Source: Sphingobacteriales bacterium
GTDB taxonomy: Bacteria; Bacteroidota; Bacteroidia; Chitinophagales; UBA2359
Length of the DNA: 64,000 nucleotides
NCBI GenBank assembly: GCA_016700115.1
Contig: CP064999.1
Coordinates: forward strand, 4,955,501 to 5,019,500
Reading direction: 5' to 3'
The stretch's first letter is position 1, and every line of letters starts with the position of its first letter. The position numbers and the translations under genes are program-made. Positions 46,101 to 54,220 of the stretch are shown one piece after another. The notes beneath the pieces were generated by a model. The model saw only the letters and a program-made list of their open reading frames with translations, was not told the origin of the DNA and did not search any database.

Positions 46101-46497
46101 GAACAGAAGGATTGCCATTAAACCAGCTAGTAAGCCCCTCAGTTTCTGAATTAAAATGCGCTTCACAAGAACTTCCTCCGGCAGTAAGTTCCACAGTTTT
46201 ACAGGTTTGACTATTACAAAGTTCATTTTCAATTATGAGACAAATATAATAGACTCCCGGTTCTTCGTAAGTATGATTAGGAGAAGAAATGATGGATTCA
46301 GATTCATCTCCAAACAGCCAGAGAACATTGGTAAATTCTCCGGTTGACTGATTAGTAAACTGGACGTTTAAGCCTGTTTCTCCGGTGGTAAAACCAAAAT
46401 TGGCAGCAAAATTTATACAAGGGTCGAATTGTGCAGCCAATTTAAAGTTGTTGTAAAAAGAAAACAAGAAAATAATTAGGGTAAGGTGTAGTTTCAT
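43102..46497 (-). CDS. Twelve-PKD-domain T9SS type A surface protein
   Basis: 1131 residues. A signal peptide (MKLHLTLIIFLFSF to about 22) is followed by twelve tandem PKD domains of about 85 residues, each with a W-x-FGDG/E core, VNHTYSEAGTY and a Cys pair in the pattern VCL and GC-x-x-x-xC, unusual enough to be a subfamily trait. The C-terminal about 80 residues (IPYNIATDENVNAVI, LISDLTGRRANL, GTYFVAIELANG) form a T9SS type A sorting domain. Units 5-8 are nearly identical in both protein and DNA. The product is an exported repeat protein, probably adhesive. It is preceded by a 120-bp gap and has no operon partner. Confidence 0.9.
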   Translation of the reverse strand: MKLHLTLIIFLFSFYNNFKLAAQFDPCINFAANFGFTTGETGLNVQFTNQSTGEFTNVLWLFGDESESIISSPNHTYEEPGVYYICLIIENELCNSQTCKTVELTAGGSSCEAHFNSETEGLTSWFNGNPSVPGGGIVSWVWGFGDGTGSDSGAQVNHTYSSAGTYTVCLTITTESGCSDEYCHTITVSGGSSPECAAHFNFETEGLTAWFNGNPSEANADITGWIWNFGDGTNSDNGAMVNHVYAEAGIYIVCLTIYTGNGCVDDICTPITVSGGGVTPVCEAFFNYETTGLVGFFNGNPSSGNSDIVGWQWNFGDSSSIEDGSQNSHTFTEAGTYNVCLTITTANGCIDEYCHPVTVSGTSAPLCSAHFNFETEGLTAWFNGNTSEANSDIISYVWNFGDGTGSDDGVQVNHTYSEAGTYTVCLTITTGNGCVDDVCQTVTVMGGTTPLCAAHFNFETEGLTAWFNGNTSEANSDIISYVWNFGDGTGSDDGVQVNHTYSEAGTYTVCLTITTGNGCVDDICQTVTVMGGTTPLCAAHFNFETEGLTAWFNGNTSEANSDIISYVWNFGDGTGSDDGVQVNHTYSEAGTYTVCLTITTGNGCVDDICQTVTVMGGTTPLCAAHFNFETEGLTAWFNGNTSEANSDIISYVWNFGDGTSSDNGAQVNHTYSEAGTYTVCLTITTGNGCVDDICQTVTISGPPTPVCEAHFNFETEGLTAWFNGNPSEANGDITGWQWSFGDGTNTSGSAQVNHSYSEAGTYTVCLTITTGNGCVDDYCQTITVTGPVTPVCEAYFNFETEGLTAWFNGSPSAGNGTIVGWLWSFGDESGSDDGAQVNHTYTESGTYNVCLTITTSNGCVDDYCHIITVSGGTAPACEAYFNSENDELTVFFNGNPSTANSTITNWQWSFGDGTGSSSGAQVNHTYSEEGTYVVCLIITASNGCTDDYCKEITVVTETSVPACAAHFNFETEGLNAWFNGNPSEANGDITGWQWDFGDGTSSTAGAEVSHAYETAGTYTVCLVISTNNECEDDYCFEVIVENPASGNKLNIPYNIATDENVNAVITLEKAQIVRVLISDLTGRRANLSELSLIEGENQVVLNIGNQMPGTYFVAIELANGHILKQRVFKLD
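44377..45396 (-). repeat. Four near-identical 255-bp tandem repeats inside the PKD protein gene
   Basis: Units 5 to 8 of the PKD array, each 255 bp (85 codons). Units 5-7 differ by only a few bases from one another, and unit 8 by slightly more (TSSDNGAQ for TGSDDGVQ). The other eight units have clearly diverged, so these four arose by recent duplication or are kept alike by recombination. Confidence 0.85.
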
Positions 46498-46629
46498 ATT
46501 GGTAATTTTAGAAGGTAGGCAAATTTGTTTAAATAATTACAATTTGACTTGAAGGCTAAATCGGATAACTTCAAATAAATAGATGAAATTCCCCTCAAAA
46601 TTATCATTTTTGCAAAAAAATTGATAATT

Positions 46630-47055
46630 ATGGAAAGAATTAAATTGCTATTGCCGTCTGTTTTACAGTTTCAAACTACTATTCCGGTCAGAGTTACAGA
46701 CATAAACTATGGAGGGCATCTTGGCAATGATTCTTTTCTATCTATTATCCATGAAGTCCGGTTACAGTTTCTGGCACAATATAGCTATGATGAGTTTAAT
46801 ATCGAGGGGTTAGGTACAATTATGGCCGATGTTGCCATTCAGTACAAAAGTGAAGTTTTTTATCCCGACAACCTGACAGCTTTAGTTGGAATGGGGGAAT
46901 TTGGCCGAACTGGATTCGATTTATTTTATCAATTTCTAAGCCAAAATACTAAGAAAGAAGTAGTCAGAGCTAAAACAGCAATGGTATTTTATGATTACCA
47001 AAAACATAAAATGATGCCTGTTCCTCCTGCTTTCAGACAATTGTTTGAACCTTAA
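46630..47055 (+). CDS. Hotdog-fold acyl-CoA thioesterase-like protein
   Basis: 141 residues from ATG 46630; a TTG at 46621 is the alternative. VRVTDINYGGHLGNDSFLSIIHEVRLQFLAQY is the 4HBT-like signature: the catalytic Asp in TDINYGGH and the long central helix. FEIQYKSE-like VAIQYKSEVFYPDN is the beta strand that follows. Such enzymes hydrolyse acyl-CoA esters; some act on 4-hydroxybenzoyl-CoA. The gene is 55 bp upstream of a saccharopine-dehydrogenase-like gene on the same strand. Confidence 0.83.
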   Translation: MERIKLLLPSVLQFQTTIPVRVTDINYGGHLGNDSFLSIIHEVRLQFLAQYSYDEFNIEGLGTIMADVAIQYKSEVFYPDNLTALVGMGEFGRTGFDLFYQFLSQNTKKEVVRAKTAMVFYDYQKHKMMPVPPAFRQLFEP

Positions 47056-47110
47056 AGCCATCTGAAACGTAAGTAACATGAATTGAAAACGACTAAATTA
47101 ACAAAAAAGA

Positions 47111-48205
47111 ATGGCTGAAAACAAGCGAACTAATTTGATGATTTACGGGGCTAATGGTTATACCGGAAAATTAATCACTGAGTTAGCAGTAATCAGAGGT
47201 ATGAAACCAATTGTTGCCGGCAGAAACAAAGTTGAAATCCCGGAACTTGCAGCAAAATTTGGGCTACCTTATATGATTGTTGACTTAGACAATAAAGAAG
47301 CTTTAGGGGATGCTGCTCTAATGGCAGATGTGGTGTTGCATTGTGCAGGACCTTTTGTCAACACGGCTAAGCCAATGTTGGAAGCTTGCATGAAATTCGG
47401 CACACATTATCTGGATATTACCGGTGAAATACCGGTATTTGAAATGATAGCAGCTAAAAACGAAGCCATCAAACAAGCAAAAATTATGGCAATGCCCGGA
47501 GTTGGATTTGATGTGGTTCCTACAGATTGTTTGGCGGCATATCTTAAAAAACAACTCCCTTCTGCAACACATTTAACTCTTGCATTTGCCGGTTTAGGAG
47601 GTGGAATTTCTCACGGAACAGCTTCAACTCTATTGCTTAATATAGGAAAGGGGGGTGCCGTAAGGTTAGATGGTAAAATAACTCCGGTACCTGATGCCTT
47701 CAAAGTAAAATTTATTGATTTTGGCGGTAAAACCATTCAAACTATGACAATACCTTGGGGTGATGTGTCAACAGCATTTTATAGTACCGGTATCCCTAAC
47801 ATCGAAGTTTATACCGGTGTTAGCAATATGATACTGAGAGGAACTCAACTTCTGCAATCAATGAAATGGCTGCTGCAAAGAAAAATGGTGAAACGATTTC
47901 TTCAGGCAAGAATAGACAATTTATCCGAAGGCCCATCTGCACAGCAAAGGGCAAAAGGGCGAAGTTTAGTTTGGGGACAAGTTACTGATGAAAAAGGTAA
48001 TTCGGTGACTGCCCGGCTAAAAACCCCTGAAGGCTATACTCTAACTGCTTTAACGGCCATGAATATTGTAGAAAAAGTTCTCAAAGGTAATGCTCCTATT
48101 GGTTTTCAAACCCCTTCGTTAGCTTATGGTCCCGACTTGATATTGGAAATAAAAGGAGCTATTCGAGAAGATGTGGCAATTCATAAAAATATTCGGGTGA
48201 GTTAA
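47111..48205 (+). CDS. Saccharopine dehydrogenase-like (trans-acting enoyl reductase family) protein
   Basis: 364 residues. MIYGANGYTGKLITELAVIRGMKPIVAGRN is the NAD(P)-binding start and VVLHCAGPFVNTAKPMLEACMKFGTHYLDITGE the following block, as in proteins annotated as saccharopine dehydrogenase-like or trans-acting enoyl reductase. FGVGFDVVPTD-like MPGVGFDVVPTDCLAAYLK and AFAGLGGGISHGTASTLL complete it. It is not the lysine-pathway enzyme itself, which is longer. It is a cytoplasmic NAD(P)H-dependent reductase with unknown substrate, possibly lipid-related as in mycobacterial relatives. Confidence 0.82.
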   Translation: MAENKRTNLMIYGANGYTGKLITELAVIRGMKPIVAGRNKVEIPELAAKFGLPYMIVDLDNKEALGDAALMADVVLHCAGPFVNTAKPMLEACMKFGTHYLDITGEIPVFEMIAAKNEAIKQAKIMAMPGVGFDVVPTDCLAAYLKKQLPSATHLTLAFAGLGGGISHGTASTLLLNIGKGGAVRLDGKITPVPDAFKVKFIDFGGKTIQTMTIPWGDVSTAFYSTGIPNIEVYTGVSNMILRGTQLLQSMKWLLQRKMVKRFLQARIDNLSEGPSAQQRAKGRSLVWGQVTDEKGNSVTARLKTPEGYTLTALTAMNIVEKVLKGNAPIGFQTPSLAYGPDLILEIKGAIREDVAIHKNIRVS

Positions 48206-48290
48206 GTCTATAAAATTAAACAATCACATAGGGAAAAACCCGTTGCTGTATATAACTCCTTTTTCTTCCAAAACTTAAGTTATCAACAAG

Positions 48291-48758
48291 ATGCAAAACA
48301 CATTTATGACTGAAGCAATTAGGTTATCTGCCGAGGGATTGAAAAAAGGGGAAGGCGGCCCCTTTGGTGCTGTTGTAGTGAAAGATGGAAAAATAATTGC
48401 GAGAGGTAACAACAGGGTTACTTCAACAAATGACCCAACTGCTCATGCTGAAGTAGTAGCAATCCGAAACGCTTGCTCTGCATTGGGAACTTTTCAATTA
48501 ACCGGTTGTGAAATATATACCAGTTGTGAACCCTGTCCTATGTGCCTCGGAGCAATTTATTGGGCTCGACCCGATAAAGTATATTATGCCAATACCAGGA
48601 TTGATGCTGCCGATATTGATTTTGACGATTATTTCATTTATCAGGAAATCAGTCAATCGCCCGAACAAAGAAAAATACCGTTTGTTCATTTGCCCAATCC
48701 TGAAGCATTAAAAGTATTTACAGATTGGGTCAATAAAACTGACAAAACAAAATATTAA
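48291..48758 (+). CDS. guaD: Guanine deaminase (cytidine-deaminase fold)
   Basis: 155 residues. The zinc site consists of THAE-like TAHAEVVA (His and catalytic Glu) and SCEPCPMCLGAI (two Cys). DIDFDDYFIYQEI near the C-terminus is typical of bacterial guanine deaminases and differs from TadA and cytosine deaminases. It converts guanine to xanthine. It lies 22 bp ahead of the DUF2520 gene on the same strand. Confidence 0.85.
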   Translation: MQNTFMTEAIRLSAEGLKKGEGGPFGAVVVKDGKIIARGNNRVTSTNDPTAHAEVVAIRNACSALGTFQLTGCEIYTSCEPCPMCLGAIYWARPDKVYYANTRIDAADIDFDDYFIYQEISQSPEQRKIPFVHLPNPEALKVFTDWVNKTDKTKY

Positions 48759-48780
48759 TATTTGGTTTCTATTTTTCAGA

Positions 48781-49566
48781 ATGGCAAGAATAACACTTTT
48801 GGGCTTTGGCAACGTAGGACAACATTTGTTTTACGCATTTAACAAGGCCGGTCATCAAATTATACAAGTGTATAACCGCACTTTTCTACATGTCCAACCA
48901 TTCGTAGCCCTATTCCCGAAAACACGGTTTGTAGAAAATCTCCACTCATTAAGTTTAGATTCAGACCTATATTTAATTGCAGTTTCTGACAATGCCATCC
49001 AAATCATTTCCGAAAATTTGCCAACTGTTAATGTTGGTGGTGTGGTCGCACATACTTCGGGGGCTACTTCGATCAAAGTTTTAAATACCCATCCAAATTA
49101 TGGCGTTTTTTATCCCCTTCAAACATTCACAGCAGGACATGAAGTGGATTTTTCTCGAATTCCTATCTGCATAGATGGCGACACAGAATCTACTATTTAT
49201 CGAATCGAAAAAATCGCGCAGAGTTTAAGTAAATTGATATATAGGCTAAACGATCGTCAAAGAAGCATTTTGCATGTAGCAGCAGTGTTTGCAAATAATT
49301 TTACAAATCACCTTTTTGCCATAGCAGCAGAAATCTGTCGGGAAAACAAAATCCCATTTGATATATTAAAACCGCTTATTGCAGAAACTATTCACAAAAT
49401 TCAAACTCAATCACCCGACCTTGTACAGACAGGACCTGCAAAACGCAAAGATTTGAATACTATCCAAACACATCTTCGCCTATTGGAAGAACAGCCTGAA
49501 TTTCGCAAAATATACCAAATGTTATCGGACAATATTATTCAAATGCATTCCTCAAAATCCGACTGA
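48781..49566 (+). CDS. Rossmann/DUF2520 protein (F420- or NADP-reductase-like)
   Basis: 261 residues. ITLLGFGNVGQHLFYAFNKAGHQIIQVYNRT is an NAD(P)-binding start; GVVAHTSGATSIKVL, YGVFYPLQTFTAGHEVDFSRIPICID and VFANNFTNHLFAIAAEIC identify the DUF2520 family, whose C-terminal half is a 6-phosphogluconate dehydrogenase-like helical domain. The enzymatic role is unknown. The gene is in line with guaD and the next Fe-S genes, but separated from the latter by 128 bp. Confidence 0.87.
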   Translation: MARITLLGFGNVGQHLFYAFNKAGHQIIQVYNRTFLHVQPFVALFPKTRFVENLHSLSLDSDLYLIAVSDNAIQIISENLPTVNVGGVVAHTSGATSIKVLNTHPNYGVFYPLQTFTAGHEVDFSRIPICIDGDTESTIYRIEKIAQSLSKLIYRLNDRQRSILHVAAVFANNFTNHLFAIAAEICRENKIPFDILKPLIAETIHKIQTQSPDLVQTGPAKRKDLNTIQTHLRLLEEQPEFRKIYQMLSDNIIQMHSSKSD

Positions 49567-49693
49567 AAAAGCCAAAAGAAACTATTCATAGCAGCTACTA
49601 CAACCGAATATTGTATCCTCGGTATGAACCATTTTCATAATTACAGGTTATATCAGGATGATATAAACCTGATTTTTCTCAATTCAACCTTCC

Positions 49694-50032
49694 ATGTATC
49701 ATATAAAAGTAAATTTTGAAGAGCCTGATTTGCCGCCATTAGAAATAGATTCAAAACCCGATTTCACCCTGCTTGAGGCCGCTTTAGTCAATGATATTCA
49801 CCTGAACCATAATTGCGGGGGAGTATGTGCCTGTACTACCTGTCATATTTATGTTCATTCAGGGGATGAGTTTTTAGAAGAAATGACCGATAGGGAAGAA
49901 GATTTTGTGGACAGAGCCATCAACCCAAGATTGGAATCCCGGCTTGCTTGTCAATGTCTTATGTTAGAAGGAAGCGGTAATATAGAAATTACAATTCCCG
50001 ACCAACGGAATATTATCGGTCACAAACATTAA
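49694..50032 (+). CDS. fdx: Adrenodoxin-type [2Fe-2S] ferredoxin
   Basis: 112 residues. The cluster Cys pattern C-x5-C-x2-C is within NCGGVCACTTCHIYV (about 42-53), with the fourth Cys in RLACQCLM (about 89); one extra Cys sits inside the first loop. EEDFVDRA is the ordinary acidic recognition region. This is the vertebrate-type ferredoxin of Fe-S assembly (Fdx of the Isc system), which donates electrons to IscS/IscU. It is followed by an IscX gene 43 bp downstream, the usual neighbour. Confidence 0.88.
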   Translation: MYHIKVNFEEPDLPPLEIDSKPDFTLLEAALVNDIHLNHNCGGVCACTTCHIYVHSGDEFLEEMTDREEDFVDRAINPRLESRLACQCLMLEGSGNIEITIPDQRNIIGHKH

Positions 50033-50074
50033 TTTTAAGTTCTTCCCGTTTTAACCATTCAATTCAAATATATT

Positions 50075-50341
50075 ATGCCAATCAAGTTAGAAGAGCCGCC
50101 AATTACCTGGTCTGATTACGAAGACATCGCCATTAAACTATATGAACGATTCGGCCCAAAGTTTGGAGAATCGCAAATTTATCGTATCCGTTTTACAGAT
50201 TTGTTGGATTGGGTGCTTCAAATTGAAAATTTTACCGGAACGAAAGAAGAATGTAATGAAGGTCACCTTGAAATGATTCAATCAACATGGGTCTATGAAT
50301 GGCGGGAAAGTTATGAAGACGATTTGGAAGAAGAGGATTAG
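50075..50341 (+). CDS. iscX: IscX-like Fe-S assembly protein
   Basis: 88 residues, acidic. ITWSDYEDIAIKLYERFGP, RIRFTDLLDWVLQIENFTGTKEECNEGHLEMIQSTWVYEW matches IscX: winged-helix-like, with RFTDLLDWV and the final W-x-x-E-W. IscX binds iron and IscS as a regulator of cluster assembly. It is separated by 43 bp from the ferredoxin gene. No hscA, hscB, iscU or iscS is in the window. Confidence 0.82.
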   Translation: MPIKLEEPPITWSDYEDIAIKLYERFGPKFGESQIYRIRFTDLLDWVLQIENFTGTKEECNEGHLEMIQSTWVYEWRESYEDDLEEED

Positions 50342-50659
50342 TATAAAGAGCAACTAAAATTGCTTCTGAATTTTTAATTGTTTTCTATACGATTAGCAAC
50401 CTTTCTTATTGTTTTTTTAGAAAAATTTACCGAGTTATTACCCGTACTTTTAAATATGCACCAGATTTTTAAGGAGATTCATTTATTTCCTTACTCAATC
50501 ACTTTTATAACTCCATGGAAATACCTAAGCCTTATTAACAGGCATTTTGAGCAAGAACTATAAAAACCACATCTCATATTACATAGAAACAAGGGTAGGT
50601 GACGACATTTAACCATTTTTGGGAATGATTTAGTTTAGACCCTTAATTCAAGATTTTTA
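50342..50659. other. Intergenic region, no gene seen
   Basis: About 320 bp between IscX and the terminator of the RRM gene. A 61-codon open frame at 50378-50563 is not accepted as a gene. No RNA gene was recognised. Confidence 0.45.
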
Positions 50660-50698
50660 TAATAAAAATAGCCCTATTGCTTGTCGCAGTAGGGCTAT
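50660..50698 (-). terminator. Rho-independent terminator after the RRM gene
   Basis: TAGCCCTACTGC, a 5-nt loop and GCAATAGGGCTA form a 12-bp stem with one mismatch (50670-50698), followed on the minus strand by TTTTTATTA. Confidence 0.8.
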
Positions 50699-50726
50699 AA
50701 ATTTAATTCGGTATTGATCAGAAGAA

Positions 50727-51068
50727 TTAGTCTCTGTCGTAACGTTTTTGACGATCGTCCCGGTTGTAGTTGTTGTTTCTTGGTTTGAAACCACCGCCAC
50801 CACCGAAGTTGCGGTTAGGACGTTGTTCACGTTCACGGGCTTCATTTACACGCAATGGGCGGTCTTCAAGAAGTGCTCCGTTTAATTCGTCAATAGCTTT
50901 TTGGCCTTCCTCGTTGTTTGCCATTTCAACAAAAGCAAAACCTTTGGATCGGTTGGTTTCACGGTCAAAAATTACTTTTACTGATGTAACTTCGCCGTAT
51001 TCTTGAAATACTTCGCGCAAGTCTTCGTCTGTAATACCGTAGTCTAAGTTGCCTACATAAAGATTCAT
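50727..51068 (-). CDS. RRM RNA-binding protein
   Basis: 113 residues from the ATG at 51068; the open frame extends to 51134, but the added part is not like the family. One RNA recognition motif: RNP2 LYVGNL (3-8) and RNP1 KGFAFVEM (about 43-50). The tail (about 80-113) is Gly/Asn/Arg/Asp-rich (FGGGGGFKPRNNNYNRDD). Such single-RRM proteins are common in Bacteroidota and Cyanobacteria and bind mRNA; several act as cold-inducible post-transcriptional regulators. A long leader of more than 100 bases upstream and a strong terminator fit an independently controlled gene. Confidence 0.9.
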   Translation of the reverse strand: MNLYVGNLDYGITDEDLREVFQEYGEVTSVKVIFDRETNRSKGFAFVEMANNEEGQKAIDELNGALLEDRPLRVNEAREREQRPNRNFGGGGGFKPRNNNYNRDDRQKRYDRD

Positions 51069-51285
51069 ACTAAACAAAAAAATTAAAGTGAAAAAAGGGA
51101 AAAAAACAAATAAATAAAACCAATGACAACTCAACTAATAATGGCTAAAACACACGAAAACTTTGCTTGCTAGTATGAATTTAAAACTGAAAAATTAATT
51201 GAAAAGACCATCAGTGTATAAACGGCATAAAGGTACAAAAGTTTGGTTTAAAAAAACAAACTTTTTATTAAAAAAAATAAAAAAA

Positions 51286-51313
51286 AACTTCACCACCGTT
51301 CGGAAGTGAAGCT
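51286..51313 (-). terminator. Terminator of the tRNA-Val transcript
   Basis: On the minus strand GCTTCACTTCCGAACGGTGG and TGAAG form a hairpin with a CTTCAC/GTGAAG stem, followed by a long T-run (TTTTTTTTTATTTTT). It lies 10 nt after the 3' end of the second tRNA in transcript order. Confidence 0.65.
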
Positions 51314-51322
51314 TTAATAAGG

Positions 51323-51397
51323 TGGGCGATACTAGATTCGAACTAGTGACCCCCTGCTTGTAAGGCAGGTGCTCTGAACCAGCTGAGCTAATCGCCC
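51323..51397 (-). tRNA. tRNA-Val (anticodon TAC)
   Basis: 75 nt. The acceptor stem GGGCGAT/ATCGCCC, D-arm TAGCTCAGCTGGTTCAGAGC, anticodon arm CCTGCCTTACAAGCAGG with anticodon TAC, T-arm CTAGTTCGAATCTAG and discriminator A form a complete cloverleaf. CCA is not encoded (CCT follows). It is the second of two genes in transcript order; the other copy is exactly 100 bp away and differs at one base of the D-loop (51381 versus 51481). Confidence 0.95.
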
Positions 51398-51407
51398 TTT
51401 TGAGAAT

Positions 51408-51509
51408 CCTGATAAAAAAGTGTGGGCGATACTAGATTCGAACTAGTGACCCCCTGCTTGTAAGGCAGGTGCTCTGAACCGGCTGAGCTAATCGCCCTTT
51501 TTTATCAGG
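51408..51509. repeat. 12-bp inverted repeat enclosing the first tRNA-Val gene
   Basis: CCTGATAAAAAA at 51408-51419 and its complement TTTTTTATCAGG at 51498-51509 flank the tRNA of 51423-51497. In the precursor RNA the two arms could pair and extend the acceptor stem, giving a processing signal. Confidence 0.6.
51423..51497 (-). tRNA. tRNA-Val (anticodon TAC), tandem copy
   Basis: 75 nt, identical to the neighbouring tRNA-Val except for C instead of T in the D-loop (TAGCTCAGCCGG). It is first in transcript order, directly behind a consensus promoter. It is flanked by a perfect 12-bp inverted repeat (51408-51419 and 51498-51509). Confidence 0.95.
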
Positions 51510-51512
51510 GTG

Positions 51513-51543
51513 CAAAGATACATGTCGCTTTTAAATCTGCAAA
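51513..51543 (-). promoter_or_regulatory. Consensus promoter of the tRNA-Val pair
   Basis: On the minus strand TTTG (51543-51540), a 19-bp spacer and TATCTTTG (51520-51513): an exact match to the Bacteroidota sigma-A promoter. Transcription should start near 51506, about 10 nt before the mature tRNA. Confidence 0.75.
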
Positions 51544-51661
51544 TCTTTTTCTAAAAAATAACATTGTTTTTAAAATTCACAGCATTGCATTGTACTAAGA
51601 TACTAATTTTACAGCTGAATAAATCAGCATCAACTGCCATTCCTGTCAGAATTAAAAGATT

Positions 51662-54214
51662 ATGTTAAAACGCAGTTTGAAATTTTTTTTCTTTTTGTTC
51701 TTGGTTTTAGTTGTTATTGTAATTGCTGTGCCTTTATTTTTCAGCCAACAAGTTGAAAATGCTTTTATAAAAAGGGTTAACAATTATGTTAGAACGGATT
51801 TGAAGATAAAAGATGAGATTGAACTTTCATTGATCCGCAATTTTCCTTATGCCTCTCTTTCTCTCAACAATGTTGAATTACAGGAAAGTATTGTTAACAG
51901 CCACCGTAATCTTTTAGAAGTTCAACAGTTAACCTTTTTATTCAGTTGGTGGGATCTATTTAGGGGAAGTTATACGGTGGAGCAAATCAGTATCAAAAAC
52001 GGCAACCTGAATTTACGCCGGTTCAATGACGGAACTTATAATTATAATATTTTTGCATCAAATGTAGAATCTGAAAATGAAGACGTGAGTTTGAAACTAA
52101 AACAAGTGTTGTTAAAAAACATAACATTCAGTTATTTGGATGAAGACTATCAAATGGAAACTGAGTTCACTATTTCTAATGGCACAATGTCGGGAAATTT
52201 TGGCAGTTTAAGATATCAGATGTTATTGAATAGTGATATACAAGTAAAACATTTTTACCTCTACAACACAAATTATTTGCCCGGCAAAAATGCAAAAATA
52301 GACCTGAACATCAAAACAGACTTTGCTGATAACACTTTTATATTTGAAAAAAGTTCCCTCCAAATTGAACAAAACCTATTTGGCCTAAATGGAAAAATTG
52401 GTTTTACCAATAATATGACCGATTTTAATTTGACCATAAATGGGCAAAATCTGAATCTATCGGAGTGCAAAGACTTATTGTCGTACTCTTATTTGTCAAA
52501 AACTAAAGAACTGAAAAGTACCGGCATACTTAACCTGAATGTCAATATTAAAGGGATATATTCTAAATTTGAACAACCGGCAGTTGATATACAGTTTGCC
52601 CTTGAAAACGGAACCCTCACCCACCCTACTCTTGATGGTACCCTGCAAAACCTCCGTCTCACCGGCAATTTTACCAATGGTCATTTGCATCAGTTCAGCA
52701 CATCCGCTCTTTTTCTTGAAAACCTGTCTTTTACCCTAAAAGGGAAAGAGGTTTCAGCTTCCGGCAAAATAACTGATTTCGAACATCCAATCACTCAACT
52801 TAAATTAGACGGGGCGATTGAATTGTCTGCTTTTTCTAAAATGAGCAAATCTTATGGTTTAGATAAACTCACCGGCCTTTTCACATTTAATCATGTTGTT
52901 TTGAACGGCAAAATAGAAGATTTAAAAAATGCTACTTCTTTAATATATCCTGAACTTACCGGAGAAGTGCTGGTTTCAAACATGAACTTTCATGTTAATG
53001 GCAAGGAAGTTCAAAATTTTACTTTGAGTGCAGGACTTAATGGTCAACATATTCAGATAAAAGATTCTCAACTGAATTTTGGCAACAGCGATCTGAAACT
53101 TATTGGAAATGCACTCAATATTACGCCTTTAATATATCAGACTCTTACTCAAGACACTGTAACGCTCACCCAACCAGTCAATTTGCAATTAAAAGCGCTG
53201 TCAGAACAGATTGACCTGACAGATTTGATGATCTATTTTGAACAAAATAAGCAGGAAACAAATCAAAGTCCTACTTCTACAGAATCTGTTTTTAATAAAC
53301 AGCATTATGTAATTGGTGGGGTAGAAGTAGAAATTGCTAAAGTAATAAGGGACCACTTGAGCATAGACAATGTAAAAGGCATTCTTTCAATCCAAAATGC
53401 TGCTTTTAACATTCAGCAAATTAACATGCAACTTTTAGGTGGGAAAGCCGAAATCAAAGGTAGTTTTGAAATAGATGATAGCAACAATGTCAGCATCAAA
53501 ATCTTTTTAACCGCCACTCACTTAGATTTACAGAAACTGATGTCTCAAACCGGCAATTTTGGACAAGAAACTTTTACGGAAAATAACATTAAAGGATTTT
53601 TAAACAGTAAAGCCTATCTGACTATTCCGCTTGACAAAAAACTCAGGGTCAACCAACAAGCTTTTAAACTTATAGCAGATGTAAGTATAGAAAACGGGGA
53701 GCTCTTAAATTTTGAACCAATGATGGCTTTGTCAAAATATGTCAAATTATCAGAATTAGCACATGTAAAATTTGGAAAACTGGAAAATCAGGTAGAAATA
53801 ATTAATCGCAAATTGCGAATTCCTGCCATGTATATTCACTCAAATGCAGTGAAACTAAACTTCTCAGGTATTCACACATTTGATGACCGCCTGTTATATT
53901 ATATACAACTTAACCTTTCTGATTTATTGACCAATAAATTCAGAAAGGAAAACAAAAACATTGAATCAGAAGTAAACCCCAAAGGAGGAATTAACCTGTA
54001 CCTTACAATGAGCGGAACTTCTGATAAAACTGAGGTCAGGTATATGAAAAAGAATCAGGTAAAAAACCGCTTTGATAAAGATAAAAATCAACCTAAAACT
54101 GATTTACAGAAAATATTGGAACAAGAGTTCAGTTTTGAATCCGGTGTTAGTTCCGATTTGATGGAGATTAACATTTTGACCTGGCAAGATACGACCATAT
54201 TGAATCTCAAATAA
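51662..54214 (+). CDS. AsmA-like family envelope protein
   Basis: 850 residues. An N-terminal membrane helix (about 7-27: FFFFLFLVLVVIVIAVPLFF) is followed by the AsmA start (NNYVRTDLKIKDEIELSLIRNFPYASLSLNNVELQES) and long beta-strand repeats. The C-terminal AsmA_2-like domain (SIENGELLNFEPMMALSKYVKLSELAHVKFGKLENQVEI, then IPAMYIHSNAVKLNFSGIHTF) is complete. Proteins of this group form a hydrophobic groove bridging inner and outer membrane and are thought to move phospholipids. The gene is 6 bp upstream of the histidine kinase gene, so the two are co-transcribed. Confidence 0.86.
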   Translation: MLKRSLKFFFFLFLVLVVIVIAVPLFFSQQVENAFIKRVNNYVRTDLKIKDEIELSLIRNFPYASLSLNNVELQESIVNSHRNLLEVQQLTFLFSWWDLFRGSYTVEQISIKNGNLNLRRFNDGTYNYNIFASNVESENEDVSLKLKQVLLKNITFSYLDEDYQMETEFTISNGTMSGNFGSLRYQMLLNSDIQVKHFYLYNTNYLPGKNAKIDLNIKTDFADNTFIFEKSSLQIEQNLFGLNGKIGFTNNMTDFNLTINGQNLNLSECKDLLSYSYLSKTKELKSTGILNLNVNIKGIYSKFEQPAVDIQFALENGTLTHPTLDGTLQNLRLTGNFTNGHLHQFSTSALFLENLSFTLKGKEVSASGKITDFEHPITQLKLDGAIELSAFSKMSKSYGLDKLTGLFTFNHVVLNGKIEDLKNATSLIYPELTGEVLVSNMNFHVNGKEVQNFTLSAGLNGQHIQIKDSQLNFGNSDLKLIGNALNITPLIYQTLTQDTVTLTQPVNLQLKALSEQIDLTDLMIYFEQNKQETNQSPTSTESVFNKQHYVIGGVEVEIAKVIRDHLSIDNVKGILSIQNAAFNIQQINMQLLGGKAEIKGSFEIDDSNNVSIKIFLTATHLDLQKLMSQTGNFGQETFTENNIKGFLNSKAYLTIPLDKKLRVNQQAFKLIADVSIENGELLNFEPMMALSKYVKLSELAHVKFGKLENQVEIINRKLRIPAMYIHSNAVKLNFSGIHTFDDRLLYYIQLNLSDLLTNKFRKENKNIESEVNPKGGINLYLTMSGTSDKTEVRYMKKNQVKNRFDKDKNQPKTDLQKILEQEFSFESGVSSDLMEINILTWQDTTILNLK

Positions 54215-54220
54215 CCAACA

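Noticed and set aside
43184..46347. Several plus-strand open frames inside the PKD gene (for example 43903-44229, 44236-44517)
   Set aside because: They repeat with the 255-bp period of the PKD gene and are mirror frames of it.
50378..50563. 61-codon open frame after iscX
   Set aside because: No ribosome-binding site, family or codon pattern supports it; AT-rich intergenic sequence.
51237..51265. Perfect 9-bp hairpin AAAAGTTTG/CAAACTTTT
   Set aside because: AT-rich, with no proper T-run in the direction of transcription; the tRNA terminator at 51286 already explains transcript end.
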